A DNA stretch of 64,000 nucleotides from Astrocystis sublimbata (lineage: Eukaryota > Ascomycota > Sordariomycetes > Xylariales > Xylariaceae): contig JAJNNY010000022.1 in the NCBI GenBank assembly GCA_022453515.1, forward strand, positions 434,001 through 498,000, in the 5' to 3' direction. Shown here piece after piece: positions 36,112-48,600 of this stretch. A program made the position numbers and the translations under genes. The notes under the pieces were generated by a model. The model saw nothing but the letters and a program-made list of their open reading frames with translations. It searched no databases and was not told the origin of the DNA. Within the stretch, counting starts at the first letter, position 1; the number at the start of each line of letters is the position of its first letter.

Positions 36112-37787
36112 GGTCGTGGACGAAATTCTCCGTTGGTCCTTTACCGGTATCGTATGCGATGATCAAGTCTAATTTCTAATCAACGAATCAGGGAAGGCGG
36201 GTCTATTGGTACCTTCGCAACCTCGGAGTCTTTTGCATTTACATAGGGCGGTATTAGCATAGTAGGTAGGTATGGTAGACAGACATACATACATACAGGA
36301 CAGGACGGGGCGTTTCGTGGGGTGAAAAACTCATGTACAAATATTTGCTATAGATGCCACAACCAACACTACCAAAGCATTACAAGGCAAGGGGCATGGA
36401 TGAGTGGATGTATGGATAAGATAGACTGATTCCAGGGCCGGGACTTTGAATCTTTCTATAGCATGCTTAACGGCTGCCTACCTAGGTACTTACTAGGTAC
36501 CCGATACAAGCGAAATATTAAATAGTTAATGAAATATGAACAGCTTTGACAGCTATAGCACAGGGAAAGTTTATTGGCTTCAAACCATAATGTATTTCTA
36601 TGATTGTTTAAGCGAGGCGTGCGTGGTATTACTTGCGCCTTTGCATTATCCCGTATGATTATTTATCTATGATTGTTTGATTGGCGATTTACCTATATTA
36701 ATCTGATCACCTGCCCTCGGATTTACGGGCAAGGGGCGATTAGATAGGCACCCATCTATTTAGCAAGGCGTTTCGGAGACTTCGCGGTCCTTTTGCTTTG
36801 TGGGTGGGTTGATTCTATCTACCTAGGTACCTAGATTAGAGGAGGAAAATAGCTGGCTGGCTACCTAGATGAGTGAGTGTGGCTATATCCTCAGCATCTA
36901 GGTCATCGCCGGTGTCCGCAGCTCGACTCGGCTCAGCTCGGTAGCTAATACATACTTAAGTACCTACGTAATTATACCTTTGCTTAATCACACGAGTAAT
37001 GGTATGTACGTTGGTTGGATGCTGGCTTTAGGATCTGATCTATCGTCAAATACCTACCTAAGGCCATACTCGTGTTGGAGGGGATAGTATAATAGTTGCA
37101 GAATCCAGGTTCTGCCCTTGCGTTGTGTGTCTACTACTTTAGGTAGGTAGGCACCAATTAGCTAGGTACATACTAGGTACTTACTACTAGGTATGTACAT
37201 ACTCATAATTACATATTAAGGGGGCGTGGGGAGGGCTCTGGCGTTGTATGGCGTGAGTCACCACCTGACTTTCCTGGTCCCTACATGTAGGTAACAAACT
37301 GACCGAAGCCACAGTTGCACCGCAGAAATGAAAGGGTAAGACTTTTGTGAGTAAGATGTAAGTAGGTAAGTATATGATATATATAGGTAATCAGGTAGCT
37401 CACGCGATCTGCTATTCTGGCATGTCTTTGCTTAGGTTGGTATGATTAAAGCCTATGGCTTGTCTGTTTATCCTATGCCCTCCCTTCCTTACTTAAGTCT
37501 TACCTACTAGGTGATGTGTAAGATACACAAGTACTACTTTCTTTACCACCTTGTGTTGCATGTAGGAGAAGACTTTTAAACACGCTATAATTAGTTATAG
37601 TTAAATATGCTTTAGATTTAAGGCTGTTTAATTATCTTAACCCTAGCTTCCGGTTTTGGATTTTCATTCATTAGGTACCTACTTATAGACACGCAGACAG
37701 ACAGACAGAGTAGAGTAACTAGGGCTGAAGTGTTAGATAGGGGCCCCTTGTTCTACGGTGGGCAAGCTACTTACATGACATATACTC
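36112..37787. other. Intergenic with dense TAGGTA/TACCTA tracts
   Basis: No gene seen. This is one of the richest places for CCTAGGTA-type palindromic low complexity (36478-36500, 36820-36835, 37140-37200, 37500-37512), plus ATACATAC and CAGACAGA short tandem repeats (36280-36298, 37693-37706). Confidence 0.5.
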
Positions 37788-38238
37788 CTACTTGCCGGCG
37801 ACCAAATCCCGAACGTCGGTTCCGATCGGCGCGCCATACTGGTCGAGGCTCTGGTCCTTCAAGAGTTTGGTCCGCAGCTCCATGGCCTTGGTCCACGCCG
37901 GCCGCTGCGCCATGCGCTCGTGCCAGGCCTGCACGTGCGCGAACCCTTCAAACTTCTTGTCGTCCGGTACGCCGAGCGTCACGTCCAGGCGGTCGTTCCA
38001 CGGCACAAACGCCAGGTCGGCGAAGGTCATCTTGTCGCCGACGAGCCAGGGCTGCTGAGCTAGGACGCCGTCGAGCACGCCCAGCACCCGCTTGATCTCG
38101 TCGGCGTAGCGCGAGATTGCGGAGGGTACCTTCTCGGGATGGAGGTACGTGAACCTGGACAGTGGACACGGGTCTCTGATTAGCCTGGGGGTCTCTTTGC
38201 GGGATGCGTTCCGAAATAATTACTCTGTGTGTAAGAGA

Positions 38239-38274
<36 letters not shown>

Positions 38275-38860
38275 CCTACCAGGTGCACTGCCCGAAGTAG
38301 GGGCCCTGTCCGCTGACTTGGAACATAAGCCATTGGTTCAGGAGGTTCTTCTCCTTTGATGTGGTGTAAGTCAACTTCTTGTCAGTGTCGTACTGCTCGA
38401 TCAGGTACAGAATTATAGCGCCCGTCTCCCACAGGGTGATGTTGGTGTTGGGGTCTTCGATAGCTGTGATTGTGATCTATGTCAGCAATGCATGAATGAG
38501 ATAATGAGAGAGAGACGGCCCAGGCCCTCGTTCGTGCACGGGTTCATGATTCCATACCAGGTACGCGGCCGTTGGGGTTGACCTTGGTGAAAGGCTCCGA
38601 CTTGATGTTTTGGAATTCGATGGATTCTACTTCGTAGGGAACGCCAAGCTCCTCGAGGACAAGAATAACCTGTGCCTTGTTAGCTATGGTCACCGACGGC
38701 CCACTGGGTTGGAGCAATAGTAGCAATAGTGAGTGAGTTATCACCTTCCAAGGGTTCGGTCCGGGAGCTGTGATAAAAGTGAGCAAACCTGGTGATGATG
38801 ATAGTGTGGTGGTGTCTGCCATAACTTACGAGCGAGCCAGACTTTGATTGGGTTCGTCAT
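37788..38860 (-). CDS. Ure2-like glutathione S-transferase
   Basis: Cytosolic glutathione transferase of the fungal Ure2p-like class, conjugating or reducing electrophiles with glutathione. Five exons on the minus strand: 38830-38860, 38745-38767 (23 nt), 38558-38669, 38280-38463 and 37788-38154. They total 717 nt (238 residues) with every junction in frame. The thioredoxin-like N-terminal domain starts MTNPIKVWLAPPGPNPWKV and carries LEELGVPYEVESIEFQ, the cis-Pro motif NGRVPAIEDPNT and the glutathione-binding ETGAII. The all-helical C-terminal domain includes NQWLMFQVSGQGPYFGQ and WLVGDKMTFADLAFVPWN (N-capping box). It ends at DVRDLVAGK. The nitrogen-regulator prion domain of yeast Ure2 is absent. 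Divergent from the methyltransferase gene with 474 bp between starts, so a shared promoter is possible. Confidence 0.93.
38235..38274. repeat. (GA)n then (GACA)n microsatellite in GST intron
   Basis: Eleven GA/AG units followed by AGACAG units, inside the fourth GST intron close to its donor site. Confidence 0.9.
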
Positions 38861-39271
38861 GGTGTGTGTTGGGGATTCAAGTGCGCTGTGTGATGATGGT
38901 GATGATGTAAGCTGGGATCGTGGCTTCGGGAAAGAGGATACCTTGGAGTAAGAAGAGTTGTGTGAGAGAAGATATCGAGATAGTTATGCTACTACGAAGA
39001 CAAAGCCCGCTACCCAATCCTTCGTTCCTTGCGCAATACGATCCCCATTCCAAATGCACGCTAGTGACCTCAGGGGTACCTCCTCATGTTCCGGAGAGGT
39101 CTATTGGACTGTTAGTAGGTACTGTTAAATGGTGAGAGCCTTACTTATGCACGGTTCCAACAATCATTGCGAGATGACTCTCGCTCTTTTCTCTTTGTCC
39201 ACCGAAGATTGACTGGTCCCCATGAGATCAAACACGGCTCGGCAACCCGTAAGACTTTATGACCTTCCCCC

Positions 39272-39302
<31 letters not shown>

Positions 39303-39334
39303 GTTCAATATTTTGTATTCCGACTAGCAACGCC
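38861..39334. promoter_or_regulatory. Shared intergenic promoter region of GST and methyltransferase
   Basis: 474 bp between two divergent start codons. It contains the (ATC)10 run at 39273-39302 close to the methyltransferase start. I could not identify a specific transcription-factor site with confidence; that it is bidirectional is inferred from the gene layout. Confidence 0.4.
39273..39302. repeat. (ATC)10 microsatellite in methyltransferase leader
   Basis: Ten perfect ATC units ending 32 bases before the ATG. Confidence 0.95.
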
Positions 39335-40417
39335 ATGGCTGCGACGGCCGACTACGTCTTCACTCGAGACTTTCTCGACAACAACCGGTGCGTTCGTTTA
39401 CCATAAAGCTCCGTCTTTTGGACCTCACCTTTCCCAGACTAGGCTGACAACAAAGTCTGACGGCGCAACTTGCAATAGCATCAACTTGATGCACTTCCTC
39501 TGGACCAAGCTCTTCGGGTACATCGTGCACCCCAAAATCCCCACAGAGGCTGCCAACCTTCGCGTAGCAGACGTTGGCACCGGCACTGGGTGAGTGCTTC
39601 AATGCGAAACACGACGGCCAAATGTCAACATCTGTATGTATATGTATGACTTATCCACGCGAGTGAGATAGAATCTGGCTGCTCGATGTCCAGAGCTCCC
39701 TCAAGGAGGCCCAGCTTGACGGCTATGACATCTCGTTCGACGCAGCACCGCCCTCCGAGACGCTACCAAGCGGCGTCAAGTTCCGGCAGTGGGATGTCCG
39801 TGAGGATGTGCCCGACGACTTAAAAGGCGTGTACGACATCATCAACGTGCGCTTCTTCGCCTTTGTGCTCCTCAACGACGAGATCCCCCGCGTCGTAGCA
39901 AGGCTCTTTTCCCTACTCAGTACGTTGCTTACCACACTTCTTCCATGGTCTATCTGTCTGTCTGTCTGTCTGTCTGTCTGTAATCAATTTTACACCTCGG
40001 CGCTCATCCAGTTCCGCAGAGCCAGGCGGCTATCTCCAATGGGGCGAGCCGGATCTCGAGAGTCTGCGCTTCGACACGACGACTCCGGAGGTCAAGACGG
40101 ACAACCTGCGCGCGCTCTTCGGGCTGCTGTCCGTGCAGGACCCGCGACTCAAGCCCACGTGGATCGACCGGCTTGACAATCTCTTCACCGAGACAGGCTT
40201 TGTCGAGGTCGAACGAGTCACCAGAGATGCGCCGCCTCATCTGGCCTTCATCTTCCACGAGGCAGGCCTCATGATCCACGACCTGATTGCGCGCAAGACG
40301 AAGAACGAGCACATGGCCGCCGAGCTGAAGCGCCTCCTCCCCGCCGCCGTCGAGGAGACTAGACAGGGAGCGTACATCACGTCGTTGCGATACCTGGTGG
40401 TTGGGAAGAAACCCTAA
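39335..40417 (+). CDS. Class I SAM-dependent methyltransferase
   Basis: Fungal S-adenosylmethionine-dependent methyltransferase, resembling the UMTA/SirN-like group often found in secondary metabolism. Four exons, 39335-39387, 39479-39589, 39672-39919 and 40020-40417, total 810 nt (269 residues), all in frame. The start MAATADYVFTRDFLDNNR is followed by INLMHFLWTKLFGYIVHP, the group's N-terminal helix. Motif I is VADVGTGTG at residues 47-55, followed by IWLLDV. The acidic strand-2 region is GYDISFDAAPP, motif II/III is KFRQWDVREDVPDDLKGVYDIINVRF, and the post-motif is LKPGGYLQWGEPD. The C-terminus is LRYLVVGKKP. The third intron holds a (TCTG)7 run. The substrate is unknown. Divergent from the GST and convergent with the second MFS gene. 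Confidence 0.92.
39953..39980. repeat. (TCTG)7 microsatellite in methyltransferase intron 3
   Basis: Seven perfect TCTG units within the intron between 39919 and 40020. Confidence 0.95.
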
Positions 40418-41480
40418 AGACTCTGTCTACCTACCTTTGTACTTATCCTTTCTCCACTCGCACTTATGAGGCTACTTTGAGCTAGGTAGGCCAGTGGCCA
40501 GGTAATAGTGCTGGACTGTGTCGACCCGGCGGATTATGAGGACGTAGATGAGTAATGCCAGCTACATCTAGACTTCTGTTGGCAAATGCATCATGATGTT
40601 GCAAGTGAAATCGTTTTCGTTGTGTTCACACTGCTTAGCAAGTTGATAAGTGATGGGAATCGTCCAGGTGCCCGACCACTCTCAAACAACAAAGATTATT
40701 CTCGCAAAAGGCGACTGAAAACCGTGATGTAGAATAGACGCAGAGACCGGCACCTCTACGAGTCCTAACACAAAGATGCCTAGATACATTGTAGGTATAT
40801 CTCTATAGCGCCTAGGTACCTGATGGACGAACATGGGAAACGTCTCAACACGATAGACGATGGAGAACATACATAAGGACAAGAAAACATCTGGGCTGGA
40901 CACAATGTCGGCGACCGGCCTCTGCAGGATGTCTATCTACCAGTTAAAGGGCGTTCAAACCATCCCTACCTAACCATCCATGTCTACGCAACAGCAACAG
41001 GTCATCCCTATCGCACCCAAGTACAACTCAACCTAGCGAGCTGAGGTATGCAACAGGACGTACCTGCACAAATGATCAAGATCCATTCATTCATTGATGG
41101 CAAAATCTATCCAGTCTGTCCTACACGTGTGTAGTAGATTCCTTTATCTAGTAACTTATGCAGCATCGGATATCTGAGTTCGCGATTAAGGTCATTGCAC
41201 GTTGCACAGTCGGCTTCATCGGTCATGTTTGAGAAGTCTTAATTTCATACTATGTCTGGGTATGCCTGCTTTGATCAACAAACCCCCCATACTCTTATCC
41301 CACCACCCGAATACTACCAATCCTATTCTTCCATCTGTCATAAATGACATTCAATATAGTATGACAAGTATACCAATTTGTTTCAATCTCGGAATGAATG
41401 AACAAAATGGCGATGGTGTGTACATGAAATACCATTCCGAAGCAGCCATCTGTAATAAGACGTTAATCCGTCTGAGAAAG
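40418..41480. other. Convergent intergenic region
   Basis: Between the stops of the methyltransferase and the second MFS gene. No gene seen. CCTAGGTACCTG-type low complexity at about 40810; otherwise unremarkable A/T-leaning sequence. Confidence 0.5.
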
Positions 41481-43542
41481 TCAAACCTTCTCTTGACTAG
41501 CATCCTCTGCACTAGTTTTATCCTTAGCTTGCTTCTTGGCTTTTATCGAAGTCCATTTGCAGCCGAGTACGATCAGGAACGAGATCACTGGAGCAGAAGC
41601 TGGTATGTACTATTGATCGATTAGCCACCAAAGGGTCTGACGGTATCAAGGGAAAGGGCGCCGGTTGTCTCGTGGGAGAACTAACGAACGGTATGTGAGG
41701 CTCCACCTCTCCGCAACAGAACGCCAAGGCAGGTTAGGATATACTTACGAATAATTGTGTGATTGACTTGCTATAGGCATTGATAACCATAGGCAGCTTA
41801 TCTGGGGCAACGAGTGGCTCAAAGTTGAGCGCGCCTGCGTTGATTATGTCCATCACTGTCTCTGCGGGGACAATACGACCGAGATTGATCTGCATTCGCT
41901 GTTGGAAAACGGCTTGGGCAACAGCGTTAAAGACCGCACAGCTAGTTGATATAACTGCTAGCAATGTCGAGGATCCGATAGGCACGAGATCTTGGGGAAG
42001 GGAAGCTTGCATGCCAAGGTGAGACTAGTAGTCAAAGGTTGTGCCCGTCAGCATTTGAATGAGAGATGGGGGGACAGTTGTCACTTACAATGTTGGAAGC
42101 AAGAGAATATCCGATGCCGCCGAAGATTTGGTAGCCGATCCAGTGTCCATCGGAGATCCCGGGGTATAATGTACTTAGTAGACCACCTCCTAGACTTACA
42201 CCGACTTCAGCAAACAGCAGAAACGGATTCCACCAGCCTAGCTGCATGACTATCCCGGCACCAATAAAAGCTGCAAGAACATCAGCAATTACTGTAGGAA
42301 AGTAGTCGATCCTGCTTTGAGTTGGCGTTGTACGCAACACAGCTTGGAACCAAATAGGCAACCAGTAGATGATGACTTGGAAGGGGCCATTGACGAAGAA
42401 AGCGGCAGCACATAATAAAGCCGGGTTTCTGTTGATTGTGAAAAGCCGTGGCGGGATAAGGGCTTTTTCGCCGCGATGAATCTGCCAGAAGATGAAGAGG
42501 GTAAATATCACAACAGCTCCCACAAAAAGTCCAATCTCGACCGAGGAGCTCCAAGGGTGCTCTACACCACCCCATATCAGTGCCAGCAACAACATGGTGA
42601 TGGATGCTGCAATAAGTACAAATCCAAGGCCATCCAGAGACTCAAGCTTGAACTTCAAGGGTTGCGTCTCCAGCTTGCCCGGTCGGAGGTGTACCAAAAA
42701 GAAGAATAGTACAGCAGCAGCCCCCCCAATGGGTAGCTGCATAGTTTTGGTAAGCATTTTTTTCTCATAACTTGGGATTTTCTCGATCCGAGCACTCACG
42801 TTAATGTAGAAGCACCAACGCCAGGTAAGATGCTGTGTCAACGCACCCCCCAACACTGGTCCAATAATACTCGCAAGGGCAAATACTGAACTGAAAGTCC
42901 CAGTCCAGATGGCGCGCTTGTGTAAAGGAATGATCGTGGTAAGAAGGGTGAAGCCACCAGCGAATACACCTGAAGCACCTAGCCCGGCGACCACCCGGCC
43001 GGCGATCAGGGCAGCGGAAGTGGGTGCCAGGGCACACACAAGACTTCCTACTTCGAAAACAAACAAGTATATGAGATATGCTATCTTCTTTGAGAAGAGC
43101 GTGTAAGTTTTCCCGGCAAGAGGCTGGCTAGCACATCTGTAATGGGGGACTGGTCAGCTCCAAAGCTACGCTATCCATTTTCCGAGCGGGTTGTGAAGAA
43201 CCTACAGTGCTACCATGAATGCGGACCCGTACCAACCGACATCGCGAATTGAATTGAACTCGACAGTAATGACTGGAATGGCGGTGGCGATCAGGTTGAA
43301 ATCCTGTATGCAGCCATTAGTCTTGGAGTAGGGGCTACGCATATTTCCGAAGTCAGACTAACCAGACCAACTAGGAAAGTGCAAAGGCAGAGGGATATGT
43401 GAATCAGAAGAAGCTTGACGCCGGTGACTTCATTCTCGGGATCGATATCATCATTGATATCATCCTGTGCCCCATTAGCACGAAGATCGAGACTCGTTTT
43501 CGGGTCACTTGTCAAAGGGTCTGGAGTTGTCTCGGCCGACAT
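41481..43542 (-). CDS. MFS drug:H+ antiporter, second copy in window
   Basis: Membrane efflux transporter of the 14-TMS major facilitator type. Six exons on the minus strand: 43363-43542, 43206-43303, 42800-43136, 42089-42736, 41745-42024 and 41481-41599. They total 1662 nt (553 residues) with all five junctions in frame. Seen: a polar N-terminus ([19 protein letters not shown]), first helix [43 protein letters not shown], and [20 protein letters not shown]. The antiporter motif C is [13 protein letters not shown], followed by [14 protein letters not shown]. The final helix is [14 protein letters not shown], then a basic tail [11 protein letters not shown]. It is distinct from the pump at 8.2 kb, with different intron positions and a much shorter C-tail. 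It sits with the GST and methyltransferase, which fits export of a conjugated or methylated compound, but that link is inferred. Confidence 0.92.
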
Positions 43543-44603
43543 GATGCAACTCAGGCAGCGATGAAGCGCTCAGGCGAAACAGAGGTGCCGATGAACCAAG
43601 AATGCTTCAGCAGGCGGTGGGACGGACGACACCCAACTCGAAATGTGAAGTGGGCAGAAAAGATGGCGATGTAAGGACGGGAGTGAAAAACAGGAACGAA
43701 ATCCCTCTTGGGAGGGCTCGATGGGAGTATGTGCGATGCTCGAAATAGCGAAGGGTGTGTGCCGCTGTTGGTGGCGTCCCGCTGCGGCATCATATTGAAG
43801 AGCGACTGCCGGTGCTGTGTGAAATACGCCGCCAGCCTCAAGACGGAACAATCATCCGCTACTACCTAGTGTCTTTGTCGACAAGCAACACAAGGTTGAC
43901 ACTTGATAGATTAGAGACAAGGCTGGCTGATACATCACTTTTCACATGTAGGTACAGAAAGGACGGAGTTCAAAAGGATATTGTATTGGAGACGGTAACT
44001 GTGAGGGGCCGAGGGGTACCTATGAGTACATATCCTAGCTCGAGGAGACAAAGACCTCGTTGTGCTCCCGGCATCTCTGATCTCCGAAACGAATCGTATG
44101 GGCACCGGCATGCTTAACAGCAAACAATCTCATGCGTTCACACTTCTGGGGGATCTCACAGGCATGAGAGTGGTTGAAAAGACCAGCCAGCTATCATAAT
44201 CGTATGCTGCTAGGGCGGATCAGCCCTGCCTTGCCGGAGTTGTTTGCCCCTACTGCGACGCGTATTTCCTCTGCTATCTTACAAGAGTTCACTGGCAGCG
44301 ATGAGTGGGTTGTCATGAACTACTTCCTGCTACTGTACGATGCTTCAGCGAGGGGATCGCGCTGGCCCTCTTTGGCGCCAAGATGGCCGGGAACTTGGGC
44401 TTGTGGAGCTGAGTCCTGACTGACGAGTTGAAAACCAACAGTACTTGATATCTATCCCCATAGCACTTACATTATTTCTCACCGTAAGCATCGACTAATC
44501 GATCGCTCGTCAATCATCAGTATTCTAAGTCGCCTTCGCGATGCGCTGTATTCCAACAGTGCTTCACTCGCTGTGCGTTTGGCTACCCCCTGCCAAGTAG
44601 AGA
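43543..44603. other. Divergent intergenic region
   Basis: Promoter side of both the MFS gene (minus) and the unknown gene (plus). Frames on either strand lack coding bias. No repeats of note. Confidence 0.45.
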
Positions 44604-45663
44604 ATGGAGTCCAACTGGCGAGAATTGGGCAATTTCGTCAGACCGGCCGTGAAGCAACAGGCCGAGATCTACTCCAACGGCGGCGTCCACAATGTTGATC
44701 CAAACCTCGTGGCACACCCGGATGTCCTGGACGCCGTCCGCGCCGAGATTCGCTCGAAAAGCGAAGCTATCGACCGTGTATGGGATTTCGCATTTGTCTA
44801 TGGGAAGACGCCAAACCCGAACGCCGTTCATGAGTTCCTTTTTTTCCACCCTGACAACCAGATGCTTGCAAGACGCAGAGCAGATAGAGTAGAGGTGAAG
44901 TTTTATTAGGAAGTCCAGTTTGGAGAGGACCAATCCCCTTGGAGCCATAACTAGGACTGGGACACATGTCTTGGGGGCAGGGAAACATCACTAATACTAT
45001 TCTGGCGTATTATATAAGTTGGTCTTTCTAGTGATTTAAAATCTTCCATATTATAAAACGATTGGTCGGATTAATACTTGGATGTTACGGCTAGTATCAA
45101 CCTCTTATGATATGACTAAGCTACCATTAAACAAGGGGAGAATCCGCGTAGGGTAATCGGTATATAGAGGGACGCTGTTTTATCAAGTCTACTTCTACAT
45201 CACTAATTTTGATTTCTTACTGAGTTTCAGGCCTTCTATTACTTCATCATCGGCCCTCGCGCCACTTTTACAGATGTGTTTTAGTGCTTTCCAGGTAGCT
45301 AGGTACGGTTACAGAACGAGGCATGAGTGGGCTGGCACCTTGATCTGCCTCTTCCAGCCCAACGAGGAGCTGCGTGCTTTCTACCGCACTGATGCGAGGG
45401 GCACGGTCGTCGAGATCGATCTTGACATTACGGCGGATGACTTCGTCTTGTTGGCACATCCGCCGGGCGCGAGTCCGATACCGTACATTTACTGGAACTT
45501 TGGCGTCACCCCGAGAAGCGTGTATGATGAGGCTAGAAGAAATGGCACGCTCAGGGACTTGCCGTTTAATCACAACTCGAAGTTTGCGGCCGAGATAGAG
45601 CCGTCTCTGCGGGCGGGTATCGAGGGGTTGGCCATCGCGTCGGTTTTGTCCCTTGGCTCTTGA
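44604..45663 (+). CDS. Unknown two-exon protein, 219 residues
   Basis: Two frames with clear coding bias join in phase 0: 44604-44894 and 45295-45663, 660 nt, 219 residues (...RADRVE | VARYGYRTRHEW...). The 400-nt intron has donor GTGAAG and acceptor TTCCAG and is A/T-rich, in contrast to the exons. The protein is soluble with no signal peptide or membrane segment. The first half is helical and polar (NWRELGNFVRPAVKQQAEIY, HPDVLDAVRAEIRSK) and includes HEFLFFHPDNQML. The second half looks like a compact alpha/beta unit (GTLICLFQPNEELRAFYRTD, VVEIDLDITADDFVLLAHPPG, IYWNFGVTPRSVYDEARR). I do not recognise the family. Alternatively these are two separate short genes or a decaying gene split by an insertion. 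Confidence 0.6.
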
Positions 45664-48600
45664 AGGATAGCGGGTTTATAAATTACTGTTATTACTGTTT
45701 GTGGCGATGTATGTTATTTGGCATGAGGAGTCACAGTGAAAGAAGTTAGTGTCAGTACCACGGAGGGTGTCCTTTATCTGAGGTTTTTCATAAGGTTGTA
45801 TGAATTCCTGGGGATGTATGACACTCCCATAGAGTCACCACTCGCTTCGAGTAGGAGGCCGATAACTGTCCGAGTTGAATCTGCGGCACACATTCACCTC
45901 ATTGGGGAGCCCCTGACGATTCCACCACCAATCTTCCGTAAACTGATCTAGGCCTCTTCCTCTCGCTTTTGAAAGATCCATTGTGGAATTCATAGTTCGC
46001 AGTGCGCTCTTACCAACCCACGCCAGATAAAAGATGGTCCCGAAATGGTCAAGTTAGGTATCGGATGTATACTAGCGAAACCACTGTCGCCAATAATTAC
46101 CAGACGTCCAGCTCCGTAGCCTCGAGAATGGCAAACGTTTACCGATCTTCGAGGGCATACAACGCCACCATTGTATTGAAGCTGTCCCTAACCATTGTCG
46201 AGTATTATTCGCTAGATCTCAACCAGTCCTTTGGGAACCTGACTTGAGGGGGACCGTAACATGGCATTTATTACCAATCGCCAAAGACGGCTCTCTAATA
46301 ACGCTCTCATTCTAATTTAGCTATGATCTCTAGCCGAGAACTATTTCCTCGTCCCAGACCGCGGTCCTGTGTTGGTTGTTCGGGGCATTAGAAGTCGTTC
46401 CCATGGACAGCCGCCACAAGTCGTCCTTCGTAGTCGTCTGGGATTTAGCCTTGTTGCTGAGGGTAGATATTAGTTATATGTTCAGTCATCGAACACGCCG
46501 ATCTCGTGCGTGCAATGGGCGAGTTGCCATGAAAGTAAAAGGCTTTTATCTGTCAAGGCGTAATATGGGAAACGACTTGCTGTTAGCTCGCACAGCGTTG
46601 GCTTGCGTAATACCCCGATGAACGATGGGCGAAGCTTTGGCACGTGAAGACAGAGACAAATAAATTGAAGAGGGCTGCCTCACTACGACGTAGGTATTTA
46701 TATCGTGTCCAAGATCGTATGATACCAAGCAAGAGTTTCGGGCGGGTAGTATTTGGATCCTAGTAAACTGACCTTCTATGCTATGAATATGCTATACATG
46801 TCTGTCTTGAACATTACGCTTAATCCTGATCAAGATTCATTATCCATTTCACCATATCCGTACTTCCGAGGCTAATAGAAGCTCAGTTGTCCAGTAAGCC
46901 ATCATTAGGTTAGCCCGGCCAGTAATTATCATCTTTAGCTGCATATCTACCGGTGCATTCAACCACTTGAGTAACGGCTCCTCTGTCTTTCTGCTTCTGC
47001 TTCTGCTTTATTAGAAGGATGGATGGATGTGTTGACCTCATAGCCTTCATAGAGACAAAAGTCGTGGGTCGAACAGCCAGCCAGGAGTCAAGTTTGTAAG
47101 TGCTTAGTCAGGTTTATTGAGGAGGAATGAAGACGGTGCTATGAGTGGGGTGTCCCCGTTGCCTTGCCATGTATGTATGTAGGGGCGTACGTATGCATGT
47201 ACTTTGAACTTGAATGCCTTTATTCTTGTGTGTCTGTGGCTGTGTAGGTGCTTTTGTACGTTGAATGTGTGTATTGGTGTGTATCACCACTTGATGGTGG
47301 TTTCACGTTTTCATCGACTCATGCTCACATCGTGCCATGGATGCCTATACATGCATAGATATGCCCTTGTGCCTCCCTTCCCATGGATTTGTTATATATT
47401 CTGTGATTCCCCCGTCATGCGAGGGGGAAAGCCACGTTGACTTGGACCGGCACTCATTGTGCCCGCGTGGGGGAGTCAGCGAGTGAGAAACGGCGTTGGG
47501 GATGCGTGGCTCTGTGATAGGTGTGGTTTGTGATCTGTGTGTATGACTGTATATATTCATCAAGTTCGTCTGTGCTGTGCGAATCTCCCTTCCAGCTGTT
47601 TGTGTGTGTGTGCGCGCGGATGTGGGCTGTTTTTGATATGTGGAAAAGGAGTATTGATGTAGATAGATTGATATTGGGGTAAATAGTACCTGATAATTAA
47701 TTACAAAAGAACGGCGGATCGGGGATCTGAGATACGATCTCATGATAAGAGATCTGATCATACCTCGCTTGCTGCTGCTGTTGGTCCTCCGTTCATCTCA
47801 CCGGTGCCATTGCGCCCTTGTCCTTGCCCATGCGATGGGAGCTTCATGTACCGGTATGTGTCTGTATCTGTGTGGTGGGGTGTGGCGCGTCCGTTACGCA
47901 TGTATGCATAAATGGGTATACGTGATGTAGGTACGTATGTAGAGTTTTACGTGTTTGTCTGCACAACAACACTCGATGGAGGTAGAGATGTACAAATGCG
48001 AGGTAATCTACCTACTAAGTAGGTATGTATGTAATCTAGGTGGTGTAATAAGCCTCCGGCAAGGACCCTTGCAGCAAGTTGCCGTGACAGCCATTCAGAC
48101 GTACATACAGATTGACAGACAGACTGACAGACAAGCAAGTTTGCCCGCGATGGTTACACGCATGACATGCGCCACGCCGATGTGGTTGGAGTTGCAGTTG
48201 TGGAGGAGTTACCTGAGGAGTTGGAGTAAGAGGTAGGTAGGTAAGTAAGTATGCAAGGTGTCTCGATAGAGTGCTCGCTGTGCCATGTTCGCCGTCCTGA
48301 GCTCGCCGTTCATACAACTGTCTGAGTGTTGACTGGTTCGTGATCATACGTGTTCGCCGTCTGCGTGATCACTTGCAGTTTGTTTCGAACAGCACATGAA
48401 ACATCTGCTGAAAGTAACGCTGCAAGTCATTCACCTACTTACCTCCCTGTGTGCTCGGTTATCAATATTCGCCTCTATATACTCTCACCGGAGATATTCA
48501 TTGTGTGGATGATTCAAATTTCGCTTCATTGGTGCCCGGATGTTCACTCACTAGAGCTCAGCCATCCATACGTGAAGTCCGGTAGGTTTATAATTAGCAG

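Noticed and set aside
41604..41690. Extra 50-nt exon in the second MFS gene (TTCTCCCACGAGACAACC...)
   Set aside because: It can be spliced in frame but would insert 17 polar residues before the last helix. The direct junction 41745 to 41599 gives [15 protein letters not shown], which fits the family better.
43399..43674. Plus-strand frame opposite the MFS start
   Set aside because: Antisense to the first MFS exon and its leader, no motif.
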